From assembly GCA_036971475.1 (NCBI GenBank), contig JBAIZL010000002.1, forward strand, positions 350,574,082-350,638,081: a DNA stretch of 64,000 nucleotides, given 5' to 3'. Below the pieces are notes generated by a model that saw only the letters and a list, made by a program, of their open reading frames with translations, was not told the origin of the DNA and searched no databases. Position numbers and translations under genes: made by a program. Position 1 is the first letter of the stretch. Each line of letters starts with the position of its first letter. This stretch comes from Prosapia bicincta. Lineage: Eukaryota > Arthropoda > Insecta > Hemiptera > Cercopidae. Of this stretch, positions 51,453-61,350 are shown one piece after another.

Positions 51453-51830
51453 ATGACAACGCCAGCTGTAACAGTGAGGAGGAGCATTGCGAGAGAGATT
51501 CATAAACAGGCTCGTAGGAATTTTCCCACTCGTCATGTTGAGGTGAAAGGATTGTATGATCTTTACCAAGCCGACCTTGTGGAAATGCTGTCATTCGCTA
51601 GAGCAAATAAAGGTTATAAATTGTTTTAGTAAATATGCGTTGACGGTGCTGAAGAAATGGAAAAGTCATTACAACCGATTTTAGATACATATTCTATGCG
51701 TCACTTACAGTATTGTACTCCTGAGGATGTTGGTAATGTAAACCAACGAAGGGCTTTGAGTTTATTATTCAATAAATTGAATATTCCTGTATTTGTGTGT
51801 ATTACGAATATTATGTGTGACCAGAGGTGC
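51453..51830 (+). pseudogene. Polinton-type (retrovirus-like) integrase, fragment
   Basis: The first 58 codons from ATG 51453 read as the region before and at the first catalytic aspartate: IHKQARRNFPTRHVEVKG, then LYQADLVEM, where D41 is the first residue of the DDE triad. A TAG follows at 51627-51629. The frame shifts to CFSKYALTVLKKW, then again to MEKSLQPILDTYSMRHLQY and PEDVGN, the position of the second aspartate, followed by ALSLLFNKLNIPVFVC. Homology fades near 51830, so the third catalytic residue, the C terminus and the zinc-binding N terminus are missing. The integrase inserts the element with a 6 bp stagger. It is the most decayed gene of this Polinton. Confidence 0.8.
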
Positions 51831-52123
51831 CGATTTCATGACATGTGTGGACTTTACAGGGATTCCGGGACAAATTAACCAGGTCTCATGGTTTGACATA
51901 TTTCATGATATAATTTTTAAAATAAATGACTGTACTTTTTGAATGGCATAGCATATGGCGGTATAAAAAATAAATTCAACCGGCATGAGTAGTCAAAACA
52001 AAGGCTTATTAAATAAATTTTAAAAAATTCTGTAAATGGCTGTATAAAAACAAGCAATATAACAAAAACGTTTTTGTAAGTAAATTTCTACTGAGGTCAA
52101 CAAAGACAAAAATTATTTTAGTT
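51831..52123. other. Gap between integrase remnant and LINE insertion
   Basis: No coding frame. It begins where integrase homology stops, near accagaggtgccgatttcat, so a deletion or a small unidentified insertion replaced the rest of that gene. Confidence 0.5.
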
Positions 52124-52135
52124 ACTTTTTATTAT
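52124..52135. repeat. LINE target site duplication, left
   Basis: The sequence is actttttattat, identical to 52707-52718, flanking the LINE fragment. Confidence 0.9.
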
Positions 52136-52661
52136 GGCAAATGTATTGGCTACTCGGTCGAAATTCACGGGTATCAATATACAACAAGCTATTGGTATAT
52201 AACCAAATCCTCAAACCGGTTTGGACGTATTGTATACAGCTTTGGGGCTGTGCCAGCAAATGTCACATACAAGGGATACAACGCTTCCAGAACAAAGTAC
52301 TAAGAAACATCGCCAACGCTCCTTGGTATGTGCGTAACAGTGACTTGCATTGCGATTTTGGTGTACCCATGGTCGAGGAAGTCATAAAACAGAACGCCAT
52401 CAAACACGTAAATCGGCTCACTCAACACGAAAATCCTGAGGCACTGAGACTTCTCGACAACAACCACCTGACAAGACGACTCAAAAGGACAAAACCATTT
52501 GAACTCGTTGAACGACAAGAGTGACAACAATACTCTTCCTCACGCCGGTTGGCTTCCAACATCAAACAAGATACAAAAGAAATCAATGGATTCTTTGTAA
52601 TATAAGCTAAAATATAATTATTAAATGTAAATTAATGGTTGGTCAGAAATGACCAGTTTTA

Positions 52662-52706
<45 letters not shown>
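52136..52706 (+). mobile_element. Jockey-type LINE, 5'-truncated, with poly(A) tail
   Basis: It contains the extreme C terminus of a non-LTR reverse transcriptase (52141-52524), a ~140 bp 3' UTR and a ~43 bp poly(A) tract, bounded by a 12 bp duplication. The signature phrases LLVYNQILKPVWTYCIQLWG, IQRFQNKVLRN and NAPWYVRN are typical of Jockey-clade elements of arthropods. The coding piece is open to its natural stop and the tail is long, so insertion was recent relative to the Polinton it interrupts. Confidence 0.92.
52141..52524 (+). pseudogene. Reverse transcriptase C-terminal fragment (Jockey clade)
   Basis: 127 codons after the catalytic palm: thumb and tail region only, with no YxDD motif and no endonuclease. 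The frame is intact to TGA at 52522-52524. It cannot act in retrotransposition. It ends 140 bp before the poly(A) tail, as usual for the second reading frame of the clade. Confidence 0.9.
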
Positions 52707-52709
<3 letters not shown>

Positions 52710-52718
52710 TTTTATTAT
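52707..52718. repeat. LINE target site duplication, right
   Basis: The sequence is actttttattat, the partner of 52124-52135; its first base is shared with the end of the poly(A) tract. Confidence 0.9.
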
Positions 52719-53414
52719 ATAATTACAATTATAAATATGTACAAAACATTTGGCTGAAGTACCTTTGATGAGGGCTTCTAAGGCAGACCTGTAGTTGCCG
52801 AATCGGTGTAATTTTTTTATTATAAATAAATAAAACAGTTTTAATCACAATGCACTTTTTTATTGTAAAGGAATTGTCATCAGAGGATATGACTACAAGA
52901 ATGAGACTTGTGGTTGGAGGTTTTATTTATTTTATAGTTTTAAAAAACTTAAATTTTATTGAAATAAAAATATATGAATGTAAAAAGATATTTGTAGAGC
53001 AAATACTATGTAGATGTCTTTGTTACCATTGTAGCTGTATATAATGGTAAAAAGTATATAAGTAGTAATCATTAATATAAACAAGTTTTAAAGTCAATTC
53101 TTACTTGAATCAACAAAGAAAAAATTTATTAAATGATTACAATTAATACAGTTAATGTAACATAACCTTTAAAACAGCCACCACATAACTTTTAACATAA
53201 AATCAGCTGTTTTGTGAAATCATACGTTATAACTTATTTGGGACGAAATTACCATATTGCATACATTGCCCCGTTTGTTAAAAGTTCCTCCCATATAAAA
53301 CTAAAATTAATTAAATAAATTTAGTTAATGAAGAAAAATCTATATTAATTGTATTTCTTTTTTTAACTGAGAAAATAAAAAGTTGTACACAAAAATAGTG
53401 TATTTTATTTATAA
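52719..53414. other. Polinton internal region without a recognised gene
   Basis: Only a 64-codon plus-strand frame (52850-53044), rich in hydrophobic and Cys residues, is present, and I cannot support it as a gene. Capsid or packaging genes often lie in the middle of Polintons, but none is visible here. Confidence 0.5.
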
Positions 53415-53615
53415 GACCCACTTTCTGTTACCAAAATTTATAGGATATAGACAATGGATAATTCATAAAATGCTATTTTGTTTTATCTTTATTAATTTAC
53501 AAACATTAACATAACATAATTTTGTGTTTCCAAAAATTTGTAGGATATAGGATTAAATAACTTTTCACAAAATGCTATTGCTGTTTTTTCTTTATTAATC
53601 TACAAACATTAACAC
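53415..53615. repeat. Two-copy 100 bp tandem repeat downstream of the polymerase
   Basis: The phrases taggatatag, aaaatgctatt and acaaacattaaca occur twice, 100 bp apart, ending at the 3' end of the polymerase gene. The role is unknown. Confidence 0.75.
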
Positions 53616-53622
53616 AGGAGAA

Positions 53623-56600
53623 TTATTTATCTTTTAACATAACATGGCCATATGCCAACGTATGTACACCATCTTTACATATATATCTTTTATCGTCATC
53701 GGGGCTGAGAGCCAATTTATCAACAGTGACGGTTTGAACTATATGTTTTTTCGATGTAAATGAAATGATTTCTCGCCTGCTTTTAATAAATGATTCTAAA
53801 CACTTTCTGTAGTCGTCAAAATATACAGTCTTAAGCGCTGTTTTAGTGATGCCTTTAGCTTTTTTTTCAATTTTATTTACCGTTCTAAAACTGTATAATT
53901 TAGCTCTCAGTCCGATGAATTCAGACAAACCAACGCCTTTGCATTCGTCTTTGAAACAGCCCAATTTCTTAGCATTATCTCTGAAATAACCTTCATGATT
54001 TTGAGGAAGATCGGACATATCAAAATGATTTCTCAAATCATCATTCACCTTAATATCTTTATAGAAATTATCAGTAAAGATTTTATAAAATAAACCATCT
54101 GTGTCTAAATACAAAAGATTAATTTTTGATTTATAGAAATCTTTCAAAACATCGTAGTGTATTTCGTACATACGTGTTTTACTTATTTCTAAAACCGTAA
54201 AACCAATATATATTGGCTTGTTAAAATAAATCGATTCTTTTTCCCATTCAATAGCGCACAAAGATTCATCGTAGATTATGTGATTCAAAAAGGTGGGTTT
54301 CCTAATCAACGCATTCAATTTTCTCTCCGAGCTAATTAATTTTAAATTTTTTCTCTTCCTAATATTTTCAATTGTTTTGCCAAACATTGCGTTTATGACA
54401 AATTTATAGAAGTCTTTTTCAAAATCGTTTTTAGCGTTTTGTCTTTTTTTCGTATTAAAGAGAACATACGATGACAACCATGCGCTTTGTTTAAACTGCA
54501 TAATCCTATGAATCTTTGTAATTACCAGTCCGTGACGCAACGCTTGTTTCAAATTAACATAATGACAAATGTAATTCTTTTTTACTTCTAAAGTTGTCAA
54601 TAATTTAGATTGTTTACTGCCTGGCAGACATTTAGTTTCCGGTAGAAATGGCAATTGATTATGATCATCATGCAAGTAGCTAGGATATGCAATATCCACT
54701 TCTAAAATATATCCTATGGGAGAGTCATCCGCTATAGCCAAAACATCAAACGTATTTATTTCTTTAGACCTTTTCCATTCAAAAGAGGCGTACGGCATGG
54801 GTTTTGTCATACTCCATCCGTACAAATTTGTTGCATCAATATACATTATATATGACAGAGGTTCGGCTATTTCAAAATCGTCTCCCAATAGGGGGTTATT
54901 GGCTTTGCCATGCCTAGTAATACAAGAAGTTATCCCGCCTCTAATACCTTGTTCTATAAATAAAAATTTATCATAATCTGTAAATAAATCTAATTGAATT
55001 TGAGTGAATTTGAGCATTGCGTCAAACGTTAAACCTGGTAATGTAAAATAATAGGCACAATCTAAATCATAATTTGTTAAAGATAAATCTCTAAAATTTT
55101 CAAACACATCACACAACAACAATACGTCAGTTAAAAGATACAAATCGCTATATTCGCCCAAAGTTTTAAACTTAAAATGTTGCCACACATTTTGTGCGTG
55201 TTTGTATTCATCATCAGAGATATGGCTGGCTTCTAGCATATTATAAAAATCATTTTTTGTCGGCAATTCGGTTTCTTGCAATTTTTCCCAAGAATCTGTA
55301 TAATTGTACGGATATACACCTTTTCTAGTCACAAAAGGTATATCGTGTACAGAAAAATGTTTTTTCGTATATTTAAATTTTTCATTTGGCAAATTATTAA
55401 CTAATTTACTCAGATTTGTGCTCACAAATTTATATGTATCAATAAATCGTAATGCAATACCATTTTTAGTATTTTTCGAAAATGTAATATACTTCTCGTT
55501 TGTGTGTGGTATCACACGAATGTCATTTGTATCGCAACCCAATTGTCGGACAATGAAATGACTGTCATAACTAGAGCTGCCGTGTATAAATATAGGCAAG
55601 AAATTTTGTTGTTGCCTCAACAAATTGCACTTACTACATAAAACAGATCTGAATTTACCAGTAATATGACAATGATCTTTAACAGGACTATTAATTAGAG
55701 TAAACTGATGGTTACAAGATTCACATTTATTGGCTGTTTCAAATCTATACTTTTCATCTTCACTTAATTTTCTCATTGATTTATTAGTTTTACATATTTC
55801 ACCAATATTATTAGCAAGTTCAATAAGATACGACATAAATTGTTCTGCCGCTCCTAAACCTCTATACACATACGGTTTTTTAGGTAATTTGTCTAAAATT
55901 TCGTTCGGCAAAACCAAATCAACATCAATAACTAAATATACTGCAAATGACATTGGTTCGTGGATGTCGTTTAATTTGACACACTTGCTAATTTTTTTGT
56001 TTACCGGTTTCAACAGACACTCAAAATCTGCATAAACAACAAAAGGCACTCTGTATTTATAGTGATAATGTTTAAATTTCAAGATACTGTCATCATGCGA
56101 AGGCATTTTTACCTTTACAGGTTTTGTTTTTTCACACACACTCAAATGATTGTTCAAATTTACATCTTTATTTTTTCCACTATAATGTACTAAACATCTT
56201 TTACAAAAAACCAATTTTTTTGTATGTTTATTGATTTGACTATTCATTAATCTTGAAAAATGTTTAATATAACAATAATGACTATTTCCCGACTGATTAG
56301 TTAACAATAATAAATCATAATGATTTTTCTTAATACTCTTACTGATTCTTAACGGATAAATATTGTTATTACCATCTTAACTTATTGCATAAACGTTTAC
56401 ACTGGTATTTACATTATGTTTTTCAAATTTTGAAATCTGACGCAAAGGCGTTGGAAAATCAATACCCTTAAGATTAAATATATTAGACAATTTAAAATAA
56501 CGATTATTTACTATGTTCAAATGTTTGATATCTGTTTTTATATACGGGACTAAAAGTGACCATAAAAAGCATTTATTATCATAAAAATTTTGAGGGTTTA

Positions 56601-57096
56601 TAATGGCCTTTTTATTTTTTATTGAATTAGGTAAAGGCAGATATGAGCTGGGAGCTAGCTGATTAAATTTACTAAATCGAAGTATAATTCGGGTAACCCT
56701 ATCCAACGACCAACCGCTTCCTTTATCTATATATTCTTGCTCCTCGACACATATCTTACGAAATAAATTGTTTAAAATATTGTATAAATTGGAAGTCACA
56801 AATACAGGCACATTTTTTGTTTTGAAATACCTTAATTGTCTTTCTTGCGTCAACAGTTTTATGTAAGAAACTTCAACCACTATATTGAATTTCAACATAT
56901 TATAAGTCCTAATCATAATGTTAATTAAACGGATCATTTTCGCTCTAGTGAATATTAACAATAGACAGATATCGCGTATGCTAGAAGTGTTATTTAGTAG
57001 GAATGTTTTTAAGTTTCCTCGGAACGCATGATCAGTTTCTACAAAATCGTCGTCATCATCAACATCCATTGGTGCAACGTTCTCTTCATGGTCCAT
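53623..57096 (-). pseudogene. Protein-primed family B DNA polymerase (PolB) with one in-frame stop
   Basis: One reading frame of 1157 codons from ATG 57096, a normal Polinton PolB length, broken only by TAA at 56377-56379 (codon 240). The part before the stop shows family marks: GSGWSLDRV, AIINPQNFYDNKCFLW and PTPLRQISKFEKHN. Position n below counts from codon 264 (56307) as 1. A C2HC-like finger is at 35-58. Exonuclease motifs are YADFEC (D94), SSSYDSHF (D248) and YSDLYLLTDV (D394). A Cys/His insert with DHCHITGKFR is at 195-228. Polymerase motifs are YIDATNLYG (D491), FVINAMFGK (~637-644) and YLDTDGLF (D735, D737), where Gly replaces the usual Ser after DTD. It would replicate the element from a terminal protein primer. 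A lone nonsense change in so long a frame suggests recent loss, or readthrough; I favour loss. Confidence 0.93.
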
Positions 57097-57117
57097 AATT
57101 ATGATAATAAACGCCTT

Positions 57118-58128
57118 TTATGACAAACTGTAATAGAAACAAATCCTAATTAAAAAAAAATTTCTTTTTTTATCTAACTTCACAATTTCGTTATTTACAT
57201 GTTTAATTTTACTGATTCTTTCGGCAGCAGTACATATAGTCTCATCAATCTTCTTATACAATTCGTCGTCTGACGACTTGACCAGAAAATAAGCTTTCTT
57301 ATATACCTTCGTCCAATACTGAGACTCGCTTACGCACTCTTTTAAATCGCGACAATCAGTTACTTCAACTTTTATAAGGAAACTGCCTTCCTCGCCTGGG
57401 GAAATTAATTTCCGTCTGCTACCATTTTTTTGATATTGCACATATTGTTTAATAACTGTCGGTGCTCTTTTAATTTTTTTAAAAATATTTTCCAATTTTT
57501 CTTCGCACTCAGATTCTGAAGCGGCCTCCGAATCTGAACCGATATCGTCAATATTTGACGAAGGCATATTTTTTTTCAAAATTTTCTTGTTAGATTTTCG
57601 TTTTCTACTTTCACTATCATTATTACTAAAGTTTAGGTTTGGTAGTAAACCGGAATTATTTCCTTTAACCTCTTCCAAAGCAGGTCGTATACAGGCAAGA
57701 GCCCTCTGCACAATTTGTATAGAAAACTTAACAGGTATTTGAGCTTGGCCAACATTTCCACCCAATATTTCAATAATCTCTTCAATTGTTAATTCTTTGT
57801 CTAAATATTTAGGTATTTTATACTGCGAATTTACGGTAGAGTGGAAATGTTCATTAAGATTTATATAAATTTGCTTTAAATGTAAATATAATGAGGTGAA
57901 CCCATTCTCTACAATCTTATTTTTTTGTATGTTAATAAAAATAGCAGCTACTCCTATTTCCCATTTACTAACGGACGTTAATCCTGCGAGGAATAAAGTT
58001 TCAATTAATGCTAAAAATGTTACTACATTTTTGTCATGTTGACCACCATCTGCAAGTACTTGCTCCTCGTGGGCCACTATTTCCAAATCGACATTGCCTG
58101 CTTGCGACGACGGCGGTTGTGACGACAT
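57118..58128 (-). CDS. Unknown acidic/basic protein upstream of PolB
   Basis: An intact 336-residue frame from ATG 58128 (first residues MSSQPPSSQ). The frame is open to 58179 with another ATG, but that start would overlap the dUTPase and add a hydrophobic stretch encoded by a T-rich run. Residues ~1-30 are polar, ~35-165 look helical, ~180-205 hold a basic run (RKRKSNKKILKK) that could be a nuclear signal, and ~205-230 are strongly acidic (SDSEAASESECEE). The rest is mixed charge. It lies 21 bp upstream of PolB and 22 bp downstream of the dUTPase stop, so the three are probably co-transcribed. I recognise no family. A terminal protein, DNA-binding or virion core role is possible but unsupported. 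Confidence 0.65.
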   Translation of the reverse strand: MSSQPPSSQAGNVDLEIVAHEEQVLADGGQHDKNVVTFLALIETLFLAGLTSVSKWEIGVAAIFINIQKNKIVENGFTSLYLHLKQIYINLNEHFHSTVNSQYKIPKYLDKELTIEEIIEILGGNVGQAQIPVKFSIQIVQRALACIRPALEEVKGNNSGLLPNLNFSNNDSESRKRKSNKKILKKNMPSSNIDDIGSDSEAASESECEEKLENIFKKIKRAPTVIKQYVQYQKNGSRRKLISPGEEGSFLIKVEVTDCRDLKECVSESQYWTKVYKKAYFLVKSSDDELYKKIDETICTAAERISKIKHVNNEIVKLDKKRNFFLIRICFYYSLS

Positions 58129-58150
58129 AACTATTAGGAAAAAAAATATA

Positions 58151-58561
58151 TTAATTATCTCCCCTTTCCGTAGTTTCATCTAAATTAATTATTTCAATTA
58201 ATTTGGGATAAGCACACATCTCACAAATTAGTTGGGCCACTTTATCACCTCGTTTTATAAAAACATCTTTATTTGAATGATTAAATAACAGAACTTTAAG
58301 ACCACCCTTAAAATCTTTGTCAATTACCCCTGCACCCACATCTAAAAAATATGTCAATGCGAGCCCAGAACGAGGCGCTATGCGACCATAACATTGGGGG
58401 GGGGGGGGTATTTTAATGGCTACATCTGTGTTTACTAGACACTTTCCAAATTTAGGCACTACGTAATCATAAGCACTTCTGAGGTCAAAACCGGCTGCAT
58501 TTACAGTTGCCTTTTCAGGAGCATAAGCATTTTCGGTCAATTTTGTGTACCCTAATTCCAT
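58151..58561 (-). pseudogene. dut: dUTPase, motif V missing
   Basis: A 136-residue trimeric-type dUTP pyrophosphatase, which hydrolyses dUTP to dUMP and keeps uracil out of DNA. Motif I AAGFDLRSAY is at 22-31, motif II GRIAPRSGLA at 59-68 with the catalytic-loop serine, motif III GVIDKDFKGGLKV at 78-90 with the D81 general base (Phe at the usual nucleoside-stacking Tyr), and motif IV RGDKVAQLI at 104-112. The protein stops right after TERG, so the Gly-rich motif V that closes over the phosphates is lost. A run of 13 C in the coding strand (58396-58408 as G on the plus strand) turns the normal turn before CYGRIAPRSG into IPPPPQ and is a likely slippage site. The gene may be functionally dead even though its frame is open. 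Such genes are common in DNA viruses; the symbol is the general one for the family. Confidence 0.9.
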
Positions 58562-59275
58562 ACTGAAATCATATGAGACAAATTATAATTAATATTTAAA
58601 AGCAAATGTAGGAAAAACATTTTTTGACAACTTTTTAGAGAACAAATATTCAAATACTATTTATTAAGACTTTATTTTTTTTTGACAATTATAACAATGC
58701 CAACGAATTACAAAAAGCTCTGATTAAATGACACTTTATTTTAGAGTCAAATTTCTATACCCTAATGAAATAATATTTACCTACAAAATGATATGAAACA
58801 AATTACAATTATTATTTAAAAGCAAATGTAGGAAAAACATTTTTTTGACAACAATGTTAACGAAATGACAATTATAGCTCTGATTAAATGAGACTTTATT
58901 TTACAGACAAATTTCTAAACCCTAATGAAATATTTAGAAAACACTACGAATTACAAAAAGCTCTGATTAAATGAGACTTTATTTTAGAGTCAAATTTCTA
59001 TACCCTACTGAAATAATATTTACCTACAAAATGATATGAAACAAATTACAATTATTATTTAAAAGCAAATGTAGGAAAAACATTTTTTTGACAACAATGT
59101 TAACGAAATGACAATTATAGCTCTGATTAAATGAGACTTTATTTTACAGACAAATTTCTAAACCCTAATGAAATATTTAGAAAACACTACGAATTACAAA
59201 AAGCTCTGATTAAATGAGACTTTATTTTAGAGTCAAATTTCTATACCCTAATAAAATAATATTTACCTGCAATAT
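58562..59275. repeat. Tandem 243 bp repeats upstream of the dUTPase
   Basis: Two full copies and one diverged partial copy. Markers are gatatgaaacaaattacaat (58789 and 59032, 243 bp apart), aaaagcaaatgtaggaaaaac, and ctctgattaaatgagacttt, which appears twice per unit. The block lies directly before the start of the dUTPase, unknown-protein and PolB series, all on the minus strand. By position it could carry promoters or a replication signal; no such motif was identified. Confidence 0.85.
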
Positions 59276-59638
59276 CTTCTTGCAACTAACAGACACTAAG
59301 AACTGGAAATTAATTCTGATGGCTCTTACTGACTCTCAACGTATTTAAACTCTTACGTCAACACCTAATTATGCAGGCTCATTCAATTATTCTAAGATCT
59401 GTACTTACATTCACGAGTTCCGCATGCTGATATTTATAGTTTAATGACAGTTTAAAATGCTCAACTGCTTGGTCTTTTCCTATTACATCATCAATTATTA
59501 AAAACACTTGCATTAATGCTGTTTATCCTTGACGCTATATTGTAGAAGGCAGTTATTTGAAATAATGTACACAAGGAAAATTACAAAACATATTTATTCT
59601 CACAGAGTACAATTACAAAACTTCTTTACTCCTTCAGC
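59276..59638. other. Spacer between repeats and metalloproteinase gene
   Basis: No convincing frame. A 116-codon plus-strand frame at 59529-59879 overlaps the antisense of the metalloproteinase and is rejected. Confidence 0.6.
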
Positions 59639-61191
59639 TTACAACAATTGCAAAACCAATTTTTTAAATTTATTTAAAACAGAGACATTATTTGCGACGG
59701 TGTTTAAACATGTTATTCCAAAGACGTCTAAATTATTTTCAATCGTTTGTTGTATATTTTTCGTAAATTCGTTATATTGCACAATAATATTGTTTTTAAA
59801 AAAATATAACAATCCGTTTGTATATCTAAATACAGACTCCATATGGGTCGGTAAAAATGGAAAGTTGTTTGAAATGTAGCCGTATTTCTTGACATGAAAT
59901 ACCTTTTCATCTAGTTCCAAAAAGTAAATGTCATTGAAAAAGATATAAGTTATACCCCTATACGAATTCACAACCCCGTGTATTTTCATCTGGCTTCCAC
60001 CACCCAAAAAGGAAATATGTTTCGGGTAATCTTTAACTAATTTTAGAGATGGATATTCTATCATAAATATCTGCTCTTCTGCGAAGAATACAATTTCACC
60101 AGATGGTCTCTGATAAATAAAATCTATTTTTGTAAAATTCGGTGATAAAAACGGCAACCATTCTACAATTTTTTGAACTTTGTCAACATATTTATTACCC
60201 AACATTACTGACCAAATCCATTTTTCGTGAAATATATACAATTCTTTATTAACAACTAAAAACGTTTTTAGATTTTTAAAATTGCACAAATTCGGTGTAA
60301 CAATGTCTTCCACTTTCTTTGTAGGCAAGGTTTTCGGTTTCAATGTAGTTGATGTTATCTTTTTCTTTCCGTATAACGTCTGTATGGCGAAAATGTCGTC
60401 TTCTCCAAGATCAGCCAAATCGCTTTCATAATATGGATACATAATTGAATCTAAACGATTGGAATGTGATATTCCCAATGCATGTCCTATTTCGTGTATT
60501 AAAACATTTAATAGGAAATGTTTACCTGAACCGCATTTTTAATATTGTTTTCTAAACACCAATCTGCATCGCTATTTAAATGGATTTCTCGAGTTGATTG
60601 GTCTATATGGGGTAAAAACGCGTGTCCCAGTAAATTGGCGTCAAGTGGATATGAACAATAATTTGGAGATTTTTCAAACGTGTGCCTGGTCCGTTTAAAG
60701 GAAAGTAATATATCCGGTTGGACTCTATCTTTCACAAAAACCAAATCGGTATGTTTTTCCCAAGCGTTAAAACCCTGTCTTGTTAACTCATTTATTTGGG
60801 ACGTTGCTAAAACAAAATGATAGCCCAAAACTTTTTTACGCCATTTCACATGATGGAGTTTAAAAGGCAGTATAGAGTCTTTAAGACCACATCGCGGTTT
60901 TTTCATAAAATCTAAAGTAGCATTGTCAATTTTTCCATTAGTATTTATATTGTATGTCTCTTGAAAGAGATGTAAAGCATCAGTCACAAATGTTGAATTG
61001 ATGTTCGACAAACCAATTGATGACGCGTTCAAATATCCAAATTTATGTAAATAACTTACAACAAAATTATAATTCTTATCCGTACAGCTTTTTCCTTTCC
61101 CTACACACACATTAGCATCAAACAATTCTTCTCTAACAGGATACGTATTTACAAACGCAATAATCACAAAATATATCATTAGAAAAAACAT
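59639..61191 (-). pseudogene. Matrix metalloproteinase, secreted, with hemopexin-like tail; one frameshift
   Basis: The start is the ATG at 61191, giving a hydrophobic signal peptide (MFFLMIYFVIIAFV); codons upstream lack an ATG. Residues ~39-96 are the peptidoglycan-binding-like prodomain, followed by the cysteine switch KKPRCGLKD (C101), where the free Cys holds the catalytic zinc until activation. The catalytic domain follows (LLGHAFLPHID, REIHLN). At about 60515-60545 the frame shifts next to an A-rich run and the first frame ends after NISY. The other frame continues with the zinc site HEIGHALGISH (60496-60464) and the Met-turn SIMYPYY. Then comes a linker and ~190 residues with hemopexin-like blades (LYIFHEKWIWSV, ITYIFFNDIYFLELDEK, LLYFFKNN). 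MMPs cut extracellular matrix, and some insect DNA viruses carry one. This is the gene nearest the right TIR. The family call is very firm; the break makes this copy inactive unless it is a sequencing error. Confidence 0.93.
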
Positions 61192-61350
61192 TCTTGTGTT
61201 GAACTCGACGCGTCGTTCAACGAACTGACAAAATATAACGAAATAATTCGTGATAACCAAATTTCAGTCGTTCAACGAACTGACAAAAAATAACAAAATT
61301 TCTCTCTTGACTCTGAAAGCATTCATGACTCATTTATATGTATATTATTT

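Noticed and set aside
54716..56035. Plus-strand frames of 85-101 codons
   Set aside because: Antisense to the polymerase gene, which has all family motifs.
59529..59879. 116-codon plus-strand frame
   Set aside because: Mostly antisense to the hemopexin-like part of the metalloproteinase.
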